From: Sphingopyxis sp.
GTDB lineage: Bacteria; Pseudomonadota; Alphaproteobacteria; Sphingomonadales; Sphingomonadaceae
Direction: 5' to 3'
Length of the DNA: 64,000 bases
NCBI RefSeq assembly: GCF_019459305.1
Contig: NZ_JAIBES010000046.1
Coordinates: 1-64,000, forward strand
Part shown: positions 8,264-18,357 of the stretch, piece by piece
Layout of the letters: each line of letters begins with the position of its first letter
Position numbering within the stretch: the stretch's first letter is position 1
Program-made: the position numbers and the translations under genes
The notes under the pieces: generated by a model
The model's database searches: none
Told to the model about the DNA's origin: nothing
The model's input: only the letters and a program-made list of their open reading frames with translations

Positions 8264-9220
8264 ATGAAAACGATCGCGACCCTCACCATGAATCCTGCGA
8301 TTGATGTCGCTTATGAAGCGGATCGCGTTTTTCACACGCGAAAGATCCGCGCGCGACAGGAGCATTATGATCCCGGCGGCGGCGGGATCAATGTGTCGCG
8401 GGTGATCGCCAGGTTGGGCGGTACGGCACGCGCCTATTATCTCTCGGGCGGAGCTACGGGCGTCACGCTCGACCGACTGCTCGATATTCACCAGATGGTG
8501 CGTTCGCGCATCCTGATCGCCGGCGATACGCGTATCTCGACATCGGTATTCGAGCGGGAAACGGCCAAGGAGTACCGCTTTGTCCCGCGAGGCCCCACGG
8601 TTTCGCCGTCCGAGTGGCAGGCCTGTCTCGACCATCTCGAGGACATAAAATGTGACATCCTGGTCGCCAGCGGCTCCCTGCCGGAAGGTGTGCCAGACGA
8701 CTTCTATTGTCGCGTGCAAGCCATCGCATCACGCCAGAATTTCCAGCTCATCCTCGACAGTTCCGGTCCCGCGCTTCGGGCGGGCGTGGCATCGGGGGGA
8801 CTGTACCTGATTAAACCCAGTCTGGGCGAGCTGGAGCAGCTCGCCGGGCATCCACTTGAAGACCGCGCCGCAATAGCCTCCGCCGCAGCTGCGATCGTGA
8901 GGCAGGGGCAGGCCCGATATGTTGCGGTGACGCTTGGGCGCGACGGCGCGATGCTCGCGCAGGATTCCGGCGTCCTCTACTTGCCTGCGATAGCAGTCGA
9001 AACGAACAGCGCCGTCGGCGCGGGCGACGGTTTTCTCGCTGCGATGACCTTTGCCCTCGCTGGCGATCAGGCTGTGCTTGCAGCCTTTCGTTATGGCATC
9101 GCGGCGGGCGCTGCGACGATCCTGACCCCCGGGACCGGCCTATGCCACCGCGACGATGTGGAGCGTCTTTATCGGCTTAAGCCCCAGGTCGCCGAACCTG
9201 TGCCGACCGATCCTGGCTGA
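8264..9220 (+). CDS. PfkB-family hexose-phosphate kinase (1-phosphofructokinase-like)
   Basis: A 318-residue PfkB/ribokinase-family kinase. The N-terminus TLTMNPAIDVAYE and DPGGGGINVSRVIARLGG are the substrate-binding signatures of the 1-phosphofructokinase / 6-phosphofructokinase-2 / tagatose-6-P kinase branch. The ATP and anion-hole motif is SAVGAGDGFLAAMTF near residue 255, whose Asp is the catalytic base. It phosphorylates a sugar phosphate in the cytoplasm using ATP. PfkB next to Usp and CBS genes is a recurrent arrangement in hypoxia-type clusters (E. coli Pfk-2 and the mycobacterial dormancy PfkB are known parallels). The exact sugar is not decided by sequence. Confidence 0.85.
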   Translation: MKTIATLTMNPAIDVAYEADRVFHTRKIRARQEHYDPGGGGINVSRVIARLGGTARAYYLSGGATGVTLDRLLDIHQMVRSRILIAGDTRISTSVFERETAKEYRFVPRGPTVSPSEWQACLDHLEDIKCDILVASGSLPEGVPDDFYCRVQAIASRQNFQLILDSSGPALRAGVASGGLYLIKPSLGELEQLAGHPLEDRAAIASAAAAIVRQGQARYVAVTLGRDGAMLAQDSGVLYLPAIAVETNSAVGAGDGFLAAMTFALAGDQAVLAAFRYGIAAGAATILTPGTGLCHRDDVERLYRLKPQVAEPVPTDPG

Positions 9221-9282
9221 AACCACAGCCCCATTTACCGGCCGCAGACGCAAAATTGATACGGATATTTTGGAGATACAAG

Positions 9283-9696
9283 ATGAAAGCCAGCGACATC
9301 ATGACATTCGGGGTCGCAACTACGTCGCCGGAAGCGTCGCTGACCGATGCGATACGGACGATGCGGCGCCACCGCATTAGCGGCCTGCCGGTGGTCGATC
9401 CCGAGGGCAGGCTGCTGGGAATCATTTCAGAGGGCGATTATTTCCGGAAATCGTCAGGCTATGATCCGGATGTGCTGAGCGGCGGTGCCGCAGTGAACTG
9501 CCGGGCGACACTCGACGAACGAAAAGTCGCGGACATTATGTCGCGAACCCCTGTCGCGATTGACATCGACACGCTGGTCGAGGAGGCGTCCGCCCTCATG
9601 GTGCGCCAGGGACTGAAACGCCTGCCGATCATCAAGGATGATTGCGTCGTGGGGATGCTCAGCCGCGCCGATATCCTGCACGCGATCGTCGATTGA
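9283..9696 (+). CDS. tandem CBS-domain protein
   Basis: A 137-residue protein made only of two CBS domains. It starts KASDIMTFGVATTSPEASL and continues HRISGLPVVDPEGRLLGIIS. The second repeat has VADIMSRTPVAIDIDTLVEE and GLKRLPIIKDD. CBS pairs bind adenosyl ligands and sense energy state, usually regulating a partner. ATG 9283 has GGAGA upstream; an earlier in-frame TTG at 9256 is less likely. It follows pfkB by 62 bases and is probably co-transcribed. A perfect half-site TACGGA lies at 9260-9265. Confidence 0.85.
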   Translation: MKASDIMTFGVATTSPEASLTDAIRTMRRHRISGLPVVDPEGRLLGIISEGDYFRKSSGYDPDVLSGGAAVNCRATLDERKVADIMSRTPVAIDIDTLVEEASALMVRQGLKRLPIIKDDCVVGMLSRADILHAIVD

Positions 9697-9837
9697 AGTA
9701 GCTGCGTGCGGCAGTAGGCTGGCTTGGTTTCTTCATTACCGCCGGCTGCGGCTGCGCCTCACAATAAGTGGAAGCTCCTGACGCGTCGGACAGCCAGGTC
9801 GGGCTGTGCCTCGTCCGCCGAAGATCGCGTTCGTGGT

Positions 9838-9855
9838 TCATCAGGTTCCTGATGA
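9838..9855. repeat. inverted repeat TCATCAGG-TT-CCTGATGA
   Basis: An 8-bp perfect inverted repeat with a 2-base centre lies in the convergent gap between the CBS gene and the end of the NdvB-like gene. No T run follows on either strand. It may be a weak terminator or protein site; function not decided. Confidence 0.35.
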
Positions 9856-9867
9856 TCCCGATGAGCG

Positions 9868-12800
9868 TTACGGAGCACCCGGTGCTGTCGGTGTCGTCAC
9901 AACGGCGGCATCGGATGTTTCCGCTGCAGGCGGAACCCATCGGCACAAGACTTCGTGAACCTTGCCATCGGTTGGGAAGAGCAAACCTTGTTCAGGCCAT
10001 TCTCCTCCCTCAAATTGAAGCGTGGCGCTCTCGGCCGACAAGCCGCCTGGATTTTCAACCCTGATCCGCATGCTGCCGGTGTCCCGCGTGATGCTCGCTT
10101 CGAAATATTTCCATGACGCCGGGACGCACGGCGACAGGTGCAGCCGGCCGTCGATAAGCCGCAAACCAAGTATTTCCTCGACGGCGAGGCGCCAAGTCCA
10201 GGCGGCCGCACCCGTGTACCAGCTCCACCCGCCCCGTCCTACATGCGGCTGCACGCCCGCCACATCCGCCGCCAGGACAAAGGGCTCGGTTCGGTAGCGG
10301 GCGACGCCCTCGTGGCATCGGGTGCGATTGATGGGGTTGATCCGGTTGAATATTTCCATTGCACCCTCGCTGTCGCCCAGCCGGGCACAGGCGATGCCGA
10401 GCCAGGCGGCCGCATGCGTATATTGTCCGCCATTCTCGCGAATGCCTGGCGGATAGGCTTTGATGTAACCCGGTTCGCGCGGGGTCGCATCGAAGGCAGG
10501 CGAAAGCAGCCGGACGAGCTTGTCATCTGCAAGGACGAGATGATCCCGAGCGGCGGCCATGGCCCGTGCGGCGCGATCAGGGTCAGCGCGCCCGGATAAT
10601 ATAGCCCAGGACTGTGCAATTGAATCGATCTGGCATTCGGCGTCGCGGGCCGTCCCCAAGGCGACACCGTCGTCATCGAAGGCCCGCAGATACCACTCGC
10701 CGTCCCAGGCCGACCTATCGATCGCGGCAGCAAGTGCGGCGGAACAGGGCTCCCATCGCGTGACCAGATCGGTGCGGTCCATATGTCCGCACAGCGTAAC
10801 AAAATCATCAATTGTCGCGATAAGGAACCACGCGAGCCAGACACTCTCGCCCCGACCCTCGATGCCGACCCGGCTCATTCCGTCGTTCCAGTCGCCACTT
10901 CCCATCAACGGCAGACCGTGCGCACCGAGGCGATGGCCATATTGAAGCGCGCGTTCGCAATGCTCGAAAAGAGACCTTGGATCGTTCGAAATCGAGTATT
11001 GAGCATAGTGATCGGTTTCGGTGTCGCCTAGATCGGGTCCCTGCAGAAAGGGCAATGTTTCCGAAAGAATGCCGGTATCGCCGGTCGCCTTGACATAGGC
11101 TGCCGTGACGTAAGGCAACCAGAGCATGTCGTCCGAACAACGGGTCCGCACGCCGCGATCGCCCGGCGGATGCCACCAGTGCAGGACGTCGCCCTTGTCG
11201 AACTGATGCGCCGCCGCCGAAAGAATATGACGCCGCGCCAGCTCGGGGTCGGTGTAGAGCAGCGCGAGCACATCTTGCAGCTGGTCTCGAAATCCAAAAG
11301 CCCCGCCCGCCTGATAGAAACCGGCGCGGGCGCGGAGCCGTGCGCTGATTGTCTGGTAGTGCAGCCAGTGATTGACGAGGATATTGAACGCTTCGTCGGG
11401 CGTAGACACCTGGACCGCGCTTAGCTGCTTGTCCCATTGCGCCCGGCAAAGTTCGAGTGCTGGCGCGGCGGCATTGGAATTCTGCCATCGCCTGGCGAGC
11501 GAGGCGGCATCGGAACGCGTCGCACCTTGGCCGAGGGCAAATATGACCTCGCCAGTTTTTCCCGGCGCGATGTCCAGATGGACCTGGAGCGCGCTGCAGC
11601 AATCGGCGCCCCGTGATGTCTGGCGATTTCCCAGATCCCAGTTGAGAAGAGCCTGCGGGCAACGGCGATCGGGCCGCCTTCCCCAAAAGTCCTGCTTGGA
11701 CGCGGTCAGGCTGTGCGGGTGAACGCTGGAGGTCAGAAAAGCGGTCCGCTCCCCAAAATCTTCGGTCCAGGGATTCTCGGCATAAAAACTATGAGCGTCG
11801 GCATCATAGACCGTGCTGCGCAGCGGGGCCGGAAGATCAGACACGGCACCCAGGAGCCATTCCACATAATAGGTGGCCGTAATGCGCCGTGATTGCGATG
11901 ACCGGTTGTGCAGGCGGACACGGACGATCTTGACGGGATCATCCACCGGCACGAACGCCACAAGCTCCTGCTTGAGCCCCTCGCAGTCGGTTTCCCAGCT
12001 CGTATATCCTTTGCCGTGCCGGACCGTGAAGCCATGGTTCGCGCCAGCGGGCTGCGGGGTCGGCGTCCATACGCGCGCGGTTTCTTCGTCGCGCAGGTAC
12101 AGAATCTCGGCCTGGGTATCGCAAACAGCGTCATTGCTCCACGGCGTCAGCCGATTTTCGCCGCTGTTGCCCGCCCAGGTAAAGCCCAGCCCGGCTTCGG
12201 TCACGATCGTGCCAAAATCATCATTGGCGAGGATATTGGCCCAGGGGGCTGGCGTTTTTTGCCTTTGACCGAGGCTCATTTCGTAAGCGCGTCCGCCGTC
12301 CACGAACCCCCCCATCCCATTTTCGTACAGGCGGGCCGCAGCCGTCGGGCGCGAAACCGCTGCAGGTGCGGGCTCGGATCCACCAAACGGCTCAAACAGG
12401 GGCCGGGCGGACCGGGGTTCCCCAGCGTTAGAAAGTTGCTGCGCGACGGATCCCGCCGCCGCGTCGAGGGTGATGTGGGCAGCGCGCTGCAGCAGCACCG
12501 ACCGGTCGGACTCCGTCGGACCGATTCCTACCAGATGGAAGCCGCCATTCTGGCCCAGCAGCTCGATCACGCCGGCGTCGCGAAGCGCGTCCAGGAGACG
12601 TTCGCGAACCGGTTCCACATAGCCGGGCGCGCCCTCATGGGTCACAACCAGATCGAAGGCGATACCGCGCCGACGCCACAGTTGATGGGCGCAGATCAGG
12701 AAACCCAGCAGGTCACCATGCTCACCGTCGCGCAATACGACAAGCGGGTGATCTCCCGATATTCCCATCGCCCATAAGCCGTTCCGCGCGAAGCCCGCAG

Positions 12801-15800
12801 GAACATCCGCGATCGCAAGCTGCGGTGGAGGCACCGGATGGAGTAGCGCGGACAGCAGCAACTGCGCGCCGACAAGCGAATCGGTCTCAAGGCCGAGGCG
12901 ATGTATCTCGCGATCCGCTTCGCTCGATGCGTCGCTTATCGCCCAGTCGAGAGCAGAAAGGGCGGCATAGCGTTCGGAAATCTCCAACGCGCTTTCGCGA
13001 GACCCTGCCGCGATGCTGAGGAACGCCAGCTCCCGCCTCGCATGCGGCGGAATGGTCAGTCGCGCACGGATCGCCATTACGGGATCGAGCGTCCAGCCGC
13101 ACCCTCCTTCCAGCTCGTCCAGGTGCGTCGCAGCGGCGTCGCCGCCGCTCCCATGTCGGCCAAAGAACGCAGCCCGATCGGTCTCGAAGCTCGTAGATAC
13201 AAAACCCTCATCATCGGCGAGCACTCGGTGGAGAAGGACGGGCGGGCGATCGCCTGAATCCCTGGCCCGGCGGCTGAAAAACAGTCCGTCGATCCCCGGG
13301 ATTATGTCACTGTGCACGAAGAGTCTGCTGAACGCAGGATGCCGCGCTGCTTCGGCTGGCGGTGCCAGCACAACTTCGGCAAAACTGGTGAAATCCAGTG
13401 TACGAGGTCGATCGCTCTCGTTGACAATCGAAATCCGGCGAATCTCGATGTCATCCGCGTGCGAAACGGCGACCGTCATGTCGAGGGCGATATCATGATC
13501 GCGGCGATGATATTCAACCTGGTGGGCCTGAAAGGTCACACGCGCGTCGGCGCTGTCAGTTCGCGTCGGCTCGCAGCCTACCGACCATGTCGCGCCGCTA
13601 TCGCGGTCGCGGACGTAGACCCAGATGCCCGGGGCATCGCCCCCGCCGGGCGGCCGCGTGAGAGCATAGCGCTGCCACATCAAGCCTCCGCTTCCCTCCC
13701 GCTCAAGCAGACTCGTGAGCCGACCGTTGCCGATGGCATGCCACGCCTTTGCCCCGGCTGGCGAAGCAGGCTGCCATGATGAGAGATGCGGAACGGGCTC
13801 CCCCGAGATTGACGGCGTTTCGCGCTGCTCGATCCGCTCAAGTTCGGGCGGAAGCTCCCACGGGATGCGTTCGTTGAGAAGCAGATCGATCGTACCGATA
13901 TGCGGGTCGCCATGAAACCAGCGAACAAAAACGTCTTCGCAAAGGGCATTGCCCAGCGCAGCCATGCTCATGCCGTGATGATGCGCCATATAGCAGCGCA
14001 CGACCGCGCACTCCTCGCCGGCGGGCACGCGCGCGGGCGTAAAATCGGCAGCCTCGTAAAAACCGTACCGTCCCACCATCCCCAGCTTGGCAAGCGCCCT
14101 TAAATTGCGAACCGCCAACTGCGGCCGGGCTGCAAGTGCAAGTGCGGTTGCATAAGGGGCGACAACAAGGTCGCGCGCGAGTCCGCGGCGGAGACCAAGA
14201 CCCGGCACTCCAAATGCTCGGTAGCGATATACCTGGTCAGGACCCATCGCGGCGAAAGCCGATTCCGATATACCCCAGGGGATAGCGTTCTTCTCGCCGT
14301 AGCTGCGCTGGAGATCGACCGCCGTTCGGTCGCTTTTACCCAGGAGCGTTTCGGGATCGCTGCGCAGAAACAGATTGGGCATGAGATATTCGAACATCGA
14401 CCCGTTCCACGACACGAGCGAAAGTCCTGATGCTTTGCGGGTCACCGGCCGGCCAAGGAAAAACCAATGTTCGGGTGGAACATCGCCCTTGGCGATCGCG
14501 AAGAAACTTGCCAGTCGCGCTTCACTTGCCAGCAAGTCGTAATGGTGCTGATCGTGCCGATCGTTGGTGACGTTATAGCCGATATGAAAGAGGCGGCTGC
14601 TCAAATCATATAACATGGAAAAATCCATGCCATGGGCGCGGACATGCGCGCGTTGGCCAAGGCGTTCCAGTCGGTCGCGCAGGTCAAGATGCACCGCTTC
14701 GCCATTCGCGAGCGCTCCATCGAACGCCTTTACCCACTCGCGCGCATCAACCGACGCGAGCGCGTCCGAAAACTCCGCGAGCATTGCCCGGGCGCGCAGG
14801 TGCGCCGCACCAGGCGCTGCGTCGGCGCCAATGACCAAAGCCAGCTCAGCGGCAATGGCGCTGCACTCCGGCGGCACCTGGCCCAGCAAGGGCAGCCACG
14901 GGAGCAAGGATCGCACGTCGCGGCGCATGCTGATGAGATGATGATCGACGCGCTCAAGCCATGTCAGGATGGCCCGGCCACTGGTTTGCGGCGGCGTCTC
15001 TTCCGCCGTCATGAAGAGATGCAGTCGGTCGCGAAGCTGCGGGAATAGGGCGTCGCAAATTTCGTCGAGGCAAGCACTGGGCGTCAGGCGACCCTCCTGC
15101 ACCGCCGCGCCTCGGGCGCGCACCATGGTCACAATCTCGCGCGCGCCATCCGCTTGGCCCGAGGGCGCGCTGGCGAGGGCATCGGCCAGAAGCGCCAACG
15201 TATCCTCCAGCCCGGCCCAGAGCTTTGCGAGCGAAATGGGATGATCCATCGCTTCGCGGCACGCCTCGTTCATGACCACGAGGCTCACCGCAAGATTGCC
15301 GCTGTCGACGGTCGAAACATAGCGCGGTTCGAGCGGTCGCAAGGTCTGGGTGTCGTACCAGTTCAGCATGTGACCTCGGTATCCGTCCAGCCGGTCCAGC
15401 GCGTCCATCATATTGCGCATGCGTATTTCCATGTCGGCCGTACCGATGTGACCAAGCTTCCACGCCGTCAGCGTGGACAGCACCAACATGCCAACGTTGG
15501 TGGGAGACGTGCGATGAGCGATCTGCTCGTTGGGTGGCTCCTGATAATTGTCGGGAGGAAGCCAATTGTCTTCCGGTCGAACAAAGGTTTCGAAGAACAG
15601 CCATGTGCGCCTGGCCATGGTTCTCAGGAAGCGCTGGTCGTCGGCGCTGAACTCCTCGACGATCGATCGGCGCGCACGGCCAATGCGGAACGCGATTTCC
15701 GGGGTAAAGACCCACAGCAAGAGGAGCGGCGCCGCAATGGAAAGCGCGGCCGGTCGGCTCAGTGCTAATGCTGCGCCCGCCGCCAATGCAAAAACGGGCG

Positions 15801-18357
15801 AGGTCCACAGCTCCCGCCAGGCAGCGCGCCGCGGCGCGATCGCCGCGAAATGCGCTGTGACATGCGCGGCCGACGTCCATTCGAGCAGGCGCCGCCGCGC
15901 GACAAGACGCCAGAGCGTGATCGCGATCGCATGCGACGCCGCGGCGGCATCGCTGATGAGGAATGTAATCGACAGCGCCCAGCGGCTGGCCGCGTCACCG
16001 GTTCGAGTAAGGAGACCTTGCAGAACGCCGCGGCGGCGGCCGCGGGCGAGCCCTGTGACGAGATCGGTGAAAAGATAGGCGGCTGGCGCGAGAAGAGCCA
16101 ATAATGTCCACACCCACGGATTGCCCTCAAGCAAAAACCATCCGCCCAGGAGCAGGCCGACCAGGCTTGGCGGGACAAGACTGCGGCGCAGATTGTCGAA
16201 GATCTTGAGCCGGTCGAACCAGCTCAGCCGATTGGCTATTCGCCTCCCGCCGCGCGCAGGGACGCGAGGAAACAGCCATGGCAAGAGCTGCCAGTCGCCG
16301 CGAACCCAGCGATGCCATCGCCGGCGATAATCAAGATAACCCGACGGGAATCCTTCGTAGACAATGATGTCGCTGACGAGGCCTGCACGGCCATGCAAGC
16401 CTTCGAACAGATCGTGGCTGAGCAGGCTGTTTTCAGGAATTCTTCCCTCGACGCTGCGTTCGAACGGCGCGACCTCGTAGATGCCCTTGCCGACGAAAAT
16501 ACCCGATCCGGCGACATCCTGGTACACATCGGACACGGCTCGCGAATAAATGTCGATCGCCGTGTCGCCACCGAAGATCCGCGCGAAGATCGAATGGCTC
16601 TCGGCTTCAGGGGCAATTTCAACGCGCGGCTGGAGGATCGTATAGCCGCTGGTCACGCGGCCCGAACGGGGATCGAAATGAGCGCGATTGAGAGGATGGG
16701 CTAAAGTCGCAACAAGACGGTTGACCACCCCAGTGGGAAGACGCGTGTCGGCGTCTGCCGTGACCACGAAGCGAAGATCGCGCAACTTCTCGATCTGGCC
16801 CTCGGCCAGGCTATAGGGCGAGCGATCGCCATGCAGGACATAGTGATTGAACTGCTCGAGCTTTCCGCGCTTGCGCTCCCACCCCATCCAGCTTCCCTGC
16901 GCCTCGTTGTACAGCCTGGGCCGGTGCAGGAGATGAAATGACCCGAGCTCGTCGGTCCCATGGAATTTATTGAGATGCGCGACACCCTCGCGGAGCGCCT
17001 CGTCGATCGTGGCATCCGCCGGCATGACCGCTTTGTCGGCGTCGGTATAGTCGCTCAAAAGGACGAACTCGAAGCGCGGATCGGGATTGGAGAGAAAGTG
17101 CGCTTCCAGCTTTTTGAGAAGCGGCGCGACATCGCGCACGTCACCGACAAGCACGGGAACGACGATCGCGGTTCGGCAATCGTCAGCCACCCGTTGGCAA
17201 AAGTCGAGTTTAGGCAGAATCCGCGGCGGCACGAGGAGGGTCGCGATCCAGTTGACGACGGTGACGCTGAGAATGCTTGCGGGGAGGAGCGACAAGGCAA
17301 TGCCCAGAATCCATCCTGACATTGTCGCCCCGACATACGACAGGTAAAGTGCGGGCAGGAGGAAGCCGATGAGACCCGAGGTCATGAGCGCGAAGGCATA
17401 AAGCCCCGCCTTATGGCGCCCGATCCACCGCTTCACCCGGTCGACGCCGCGGGGCCGCAATTCCAGCGATGCCTCAAAGGCTGCGAGACCCGGGCCGATC
17501 AGCCAATATCCGACATGATTGTGCGGCGAGGCTCTTTCGGGGCGACAATGCGCTACCAGCCGTTCGGCGACCTCCTGTTCGAGATGGCCGCTTCTGTCGG
17601 ACAGTTGCTCGATTGCGTGACGGTAATGGTCGCGCGTCTCGAAATCCATGCGCGGATAAACTGCGGCGGGATCGCAGCGTAATACGGATTCGACCAGGCT
17701 TGTCCGGTCAAAAAAATCTTTCCAGGGAATGGCCGAGATAACTGCCAGATTGGCGATGGCGCGCGAAACGCATTCAGTGTCGTCGGTACCACGGTGGGGC
17801 GCTGTTTCATCGCCAAGGTCGAAGGGTGAGGGGCTCTCCGGGAACAGACGCGCGAAACTGCTTACCAAAATCTCCAGGCATGCCAGGCGCAGCATCGTCG
17901 GCAGCGCCCAGATCTCGGCGATGCTGAGCGGCTGCTCTTCCTGATATGCGCAAACGAAATCGACGGTGGCGGTCAGGGATATCTGCAGATGCGATGCGTG
18001 AAGCAGGACGTGTGCCAGGGAATGGATGCGCGGGGCCCCCCGTCCGTCCGCTCTCGCTGCCGCGGGCAGCCGACGATAAAATTCCTCCGGCATGCCCTCT
18101 TTGATCTGAAGGACCGCCCGCTGGACCTGATAGTCATTGTCGAGCAGCCACTCGGCTGCAGTATTGCCCATGGGCTCCGCCGAACTCGCTGCCTTTCGTG
18201 CCCGGTTCAGCCAGGCGCTCATCGCTCGAAGCTGCGTCCAGGCGGGCAACGGTGCGGCTTCCCGGGTTAATCCTACCACCGCATGTCGGCGCGCGAGATC
18301 GTGGGCTGCAGCAATTAATGGGGCCGCCTCTTCCCTCGCGGCAGCCGTCACGATCAA
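9868..18357 (-). CDS. ndvB: giant cyclic beta-1,2-glucan synthase (NdvB/ChvB-like)
   Basis: A 2829-residue membrane enzyme, the usual length for NdvB/ChvB. An N-terminal region is followed by membrane segments (~370-430) and a GT84 transferase with VVTADADTRLP, HDLFEGLHGRAG and RRWHRWVRGDW. More membrane segments follow, then a middle glycoamylase-like region (PTNVGMLVLSTLTAW). Two GH94/glycosyltransferase-36 regions come last; the second carries GFRDQLQDVLALLYTD and the phosphorylase motif GSGDWNDGMSRVG. Known homologues build cyclic beta-1,2-glucan from UDP-glucose and trim it by phosphorolysis for the periplasm. TTG 18357 overlaps the stop of the upstream Usp gene (TTGA), so the two are translationally coupled; GTG 18351 is an alternative start. 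Coupling to a Usp makes stress control likely. No separate exporter (NdvA) is seen. Confidence 0.9.
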   Translation of the reverse strand: MIVTAAAREEAAPLIAAAHDLARRHAVVGLTREAAPLPAWTQLRAMSAWLNRARKAASSAEPMGNTAAEWLLDNDYQVQRAVLQIKEGMPEEFYRRLPAAARADGRGAPRIHSLAHVLLHASHLQISLTATVDFVCAYQEEQPLSIAEIWALPTMLRLACLEILVSSFARLFPESPSPFDLGDETAPHRGTDDTECVSRAIANLAVISAIPWKDFFDRTSLVESVLRCDPAAVYPRMDFETRDHYRHAIEQLSDRSGHLEQEVAERLVAHCRPERASPHNHVGYWLIGPGLAAFEASLELRPRGVDRVKRWIGRHKAGLYAFALMTSGLIGFLLPALYLSYVGATMSGWILGIALSLLPASILSVTVVNWIATLLVPPRILPKLDFCQRVADDCRTAIVVPVLVGDVRDVAPLLKKLEAHFLSNPDPRFEFVLLSDYTDADKAVMPADATIDEALREGVAHLNKFHGTDELGSFHLLHRPRLYNEAQGSWMGWERKRGKLEQFNHYVLHGDRSPYSLAEGQIEKLRDLRFVVTADADTRLPTGVVNRLVATLAHPLNRAHFDPRSGRVTSGYTILQPRVEIAPEAESHSIFARIFGGDTAIDIYSRAVSDVYQDVAGSGIFVGKGIYEVAPFERSVEGRIPENSLLSHDLFEGLHGRAGLVSDIIVYEGFPSGYLDYRRRWHRWVRGDWQLLPWLFPRVPARGGRRIANRLSWFDRLKIFDNLRRSLVPPSLVGLLLGGWFLLEGNPWVWTLLALLAPAAYLFTDLVTGLARGRRRGVLQGLLTRTGDAASRWALSITFLISDAAAASHAIAITLWRLVARRRLLEWTSAAHVTAHFAAIAPRRAAWRELWTSPVFALAAGAALALSRPAALSIAAPLLLLWVFTPEIAFRIGRARRSIVEEFSADDQRFLRTMARRTWLFFETFVRPEDNWLPPDNYQEPPNEQIAHRTSPTNVGMLVLSTLTAWKLGHIGTADMEIRMRNMMDALDRLDGYRGHMLNWYDTQTLRPLEPRYVSTVDSGNLAVSLVVMNEACREAMDHPISLAKLWAGLEDTLALLADALASAPSGQADGAREIVTMVRARGAAVQEGRLTPSACLDEICDALFPQLRDRLHLFMTAEETPPQTSGRAILTWLERVDHHLISMRRDVRSLLPWLPLLGQVPPECSAIAAELALVIGADAAPGAAHLRARAMLAEFSDALASVDAREWVKAFDGALANGEAVHLDLRDRLERLGQRAHVRAHGMDFSMLYDLSSRLFHIGYNVTNDRHDQHHYDLLASEARLASFFAIAKGDVPPEHWFFLGRPVTRKASGLSLVSWNGSMFEYLMPNLFLRSDPETLLGKSDRTAVDLQRSYGEKNAIPWGISESAFAAMGPDQVYRYRAFGVPGLGLRRGLARDLVVAPYATALALAARPQLAVRNLRALAKLGMVGRYGFYEAADFTPARVPAGEECAVVRCYMAHHHGMSMAALGNALCEDVFVRWFHGDPHIGTIDLLLNERIPWELPPELERIEQRETPSISGEPVPHLSSWQPASPAGAKAWHAIGNGRLTSLLEREGSGGLMWQRYALTRPPGGGDAPGIWVYVRDRDSGATWSVGCEPTRTDSADARVTFQAHQVEYHRRDHDIALDMTVAVSHADDIEIRRISIVNESDRPRTLDFTSFAEVVLAPPAEAARHPAFSRLFVHSDIIPGIDGLFFSRRARDSGDRPPVLLHRVLADDEGFVSTSFETDRAAFFGRHGSGGDAAATHLDELEGGCGWTLDPVMAIRARLTIPPHARRELAFLSIAAGSRESALEISERYAALSALDWAISDASSEADREIHRLGLETDSLVGAQLLLSALLHPVPPPQLAIADVPAGFARNGLWAMGISGDHPLVVLRDGEHGDLLGFLICAHQLWRRRGIAFDLVVTHEGAPGYVEPVRERLLDALRDAGVIELLGQNGGFHLVGIGPTESDRSVLLQRAAHITLDAAAGSVAQQLSNAGEPRSARPLFEPFGGSEPAPAAVSRPTAAARLYENGMGGFVDGGRAYEMSLGQRQKTPAPWANILANDDFGTIVTEAGLGFTWAGNSGENRLTPWSNDAVCDTQAEILYLRDEETARVWTPTPQPAGANHGFTVRHGKGYTSWETDCEGLKQELVAFVPVDDPVKIVRVRLHNRSSQSRRITATYYVEWLLGAVSDLPAPLRSTVYDADAHSFYAENPWTEDFGERTAFLTSSVHPHSLTASKQDFWGRRPDRRCPQALLNWDLGNRQTSRGADCCSALQVHLDIAPGKTGEVIFALGQGATRSDAASLARRWQNSNAAAPALELCRAQWDKQLSAVQVSTPDEAFNILVNHWLHYQTISARLRARAGFYQAGGAFGFRDQLQDVLALLYTDPELARRHILSAAAHQFDKGDVLHWWHPPGDRGVRTRCSDDMLWLPYVTAAYVKATGDTGILSETLPFLQGPDLGDTETDHYAQYSISNDPRSLFEHCERALQYGHRLGAHGLPLMGSGDWNDGMSRVGIEGRGESVWLAWFLIATIDDFVTLCGHMDRTDLVTRWEPCSAALAAAIDRSAWDGEWYLRAFDDDGVALGTARDAECQIDSIAQSWAILSGRADPDRAARAMAAARDHLVLADDKLVRLLSPAFDATPREPGYIKAYPPGIRENGGQYTHAAAWLGIACARLGDSEGAMEIFNRINPINRTRCHEGVARYRTEPFVLAADVAGVQPHVGRGGWSWYTGAAAWTWRLAVEEILGLRLIDGRLHLSPCVPASWKYFEASITRDTGSMRIRVENPGGLSAESATLQFEGGEWPEQGLLFPTDGKVHEVLCRWVPPAAETSDAAVVTTPTAPGAP

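Noticed and set aside
9260-9265. TACGGA before the CBS gene as a full stress-set dyad
   Set aside because: The left half (GCAAAA) does not fit and it lies only 18 bases before the start codon.
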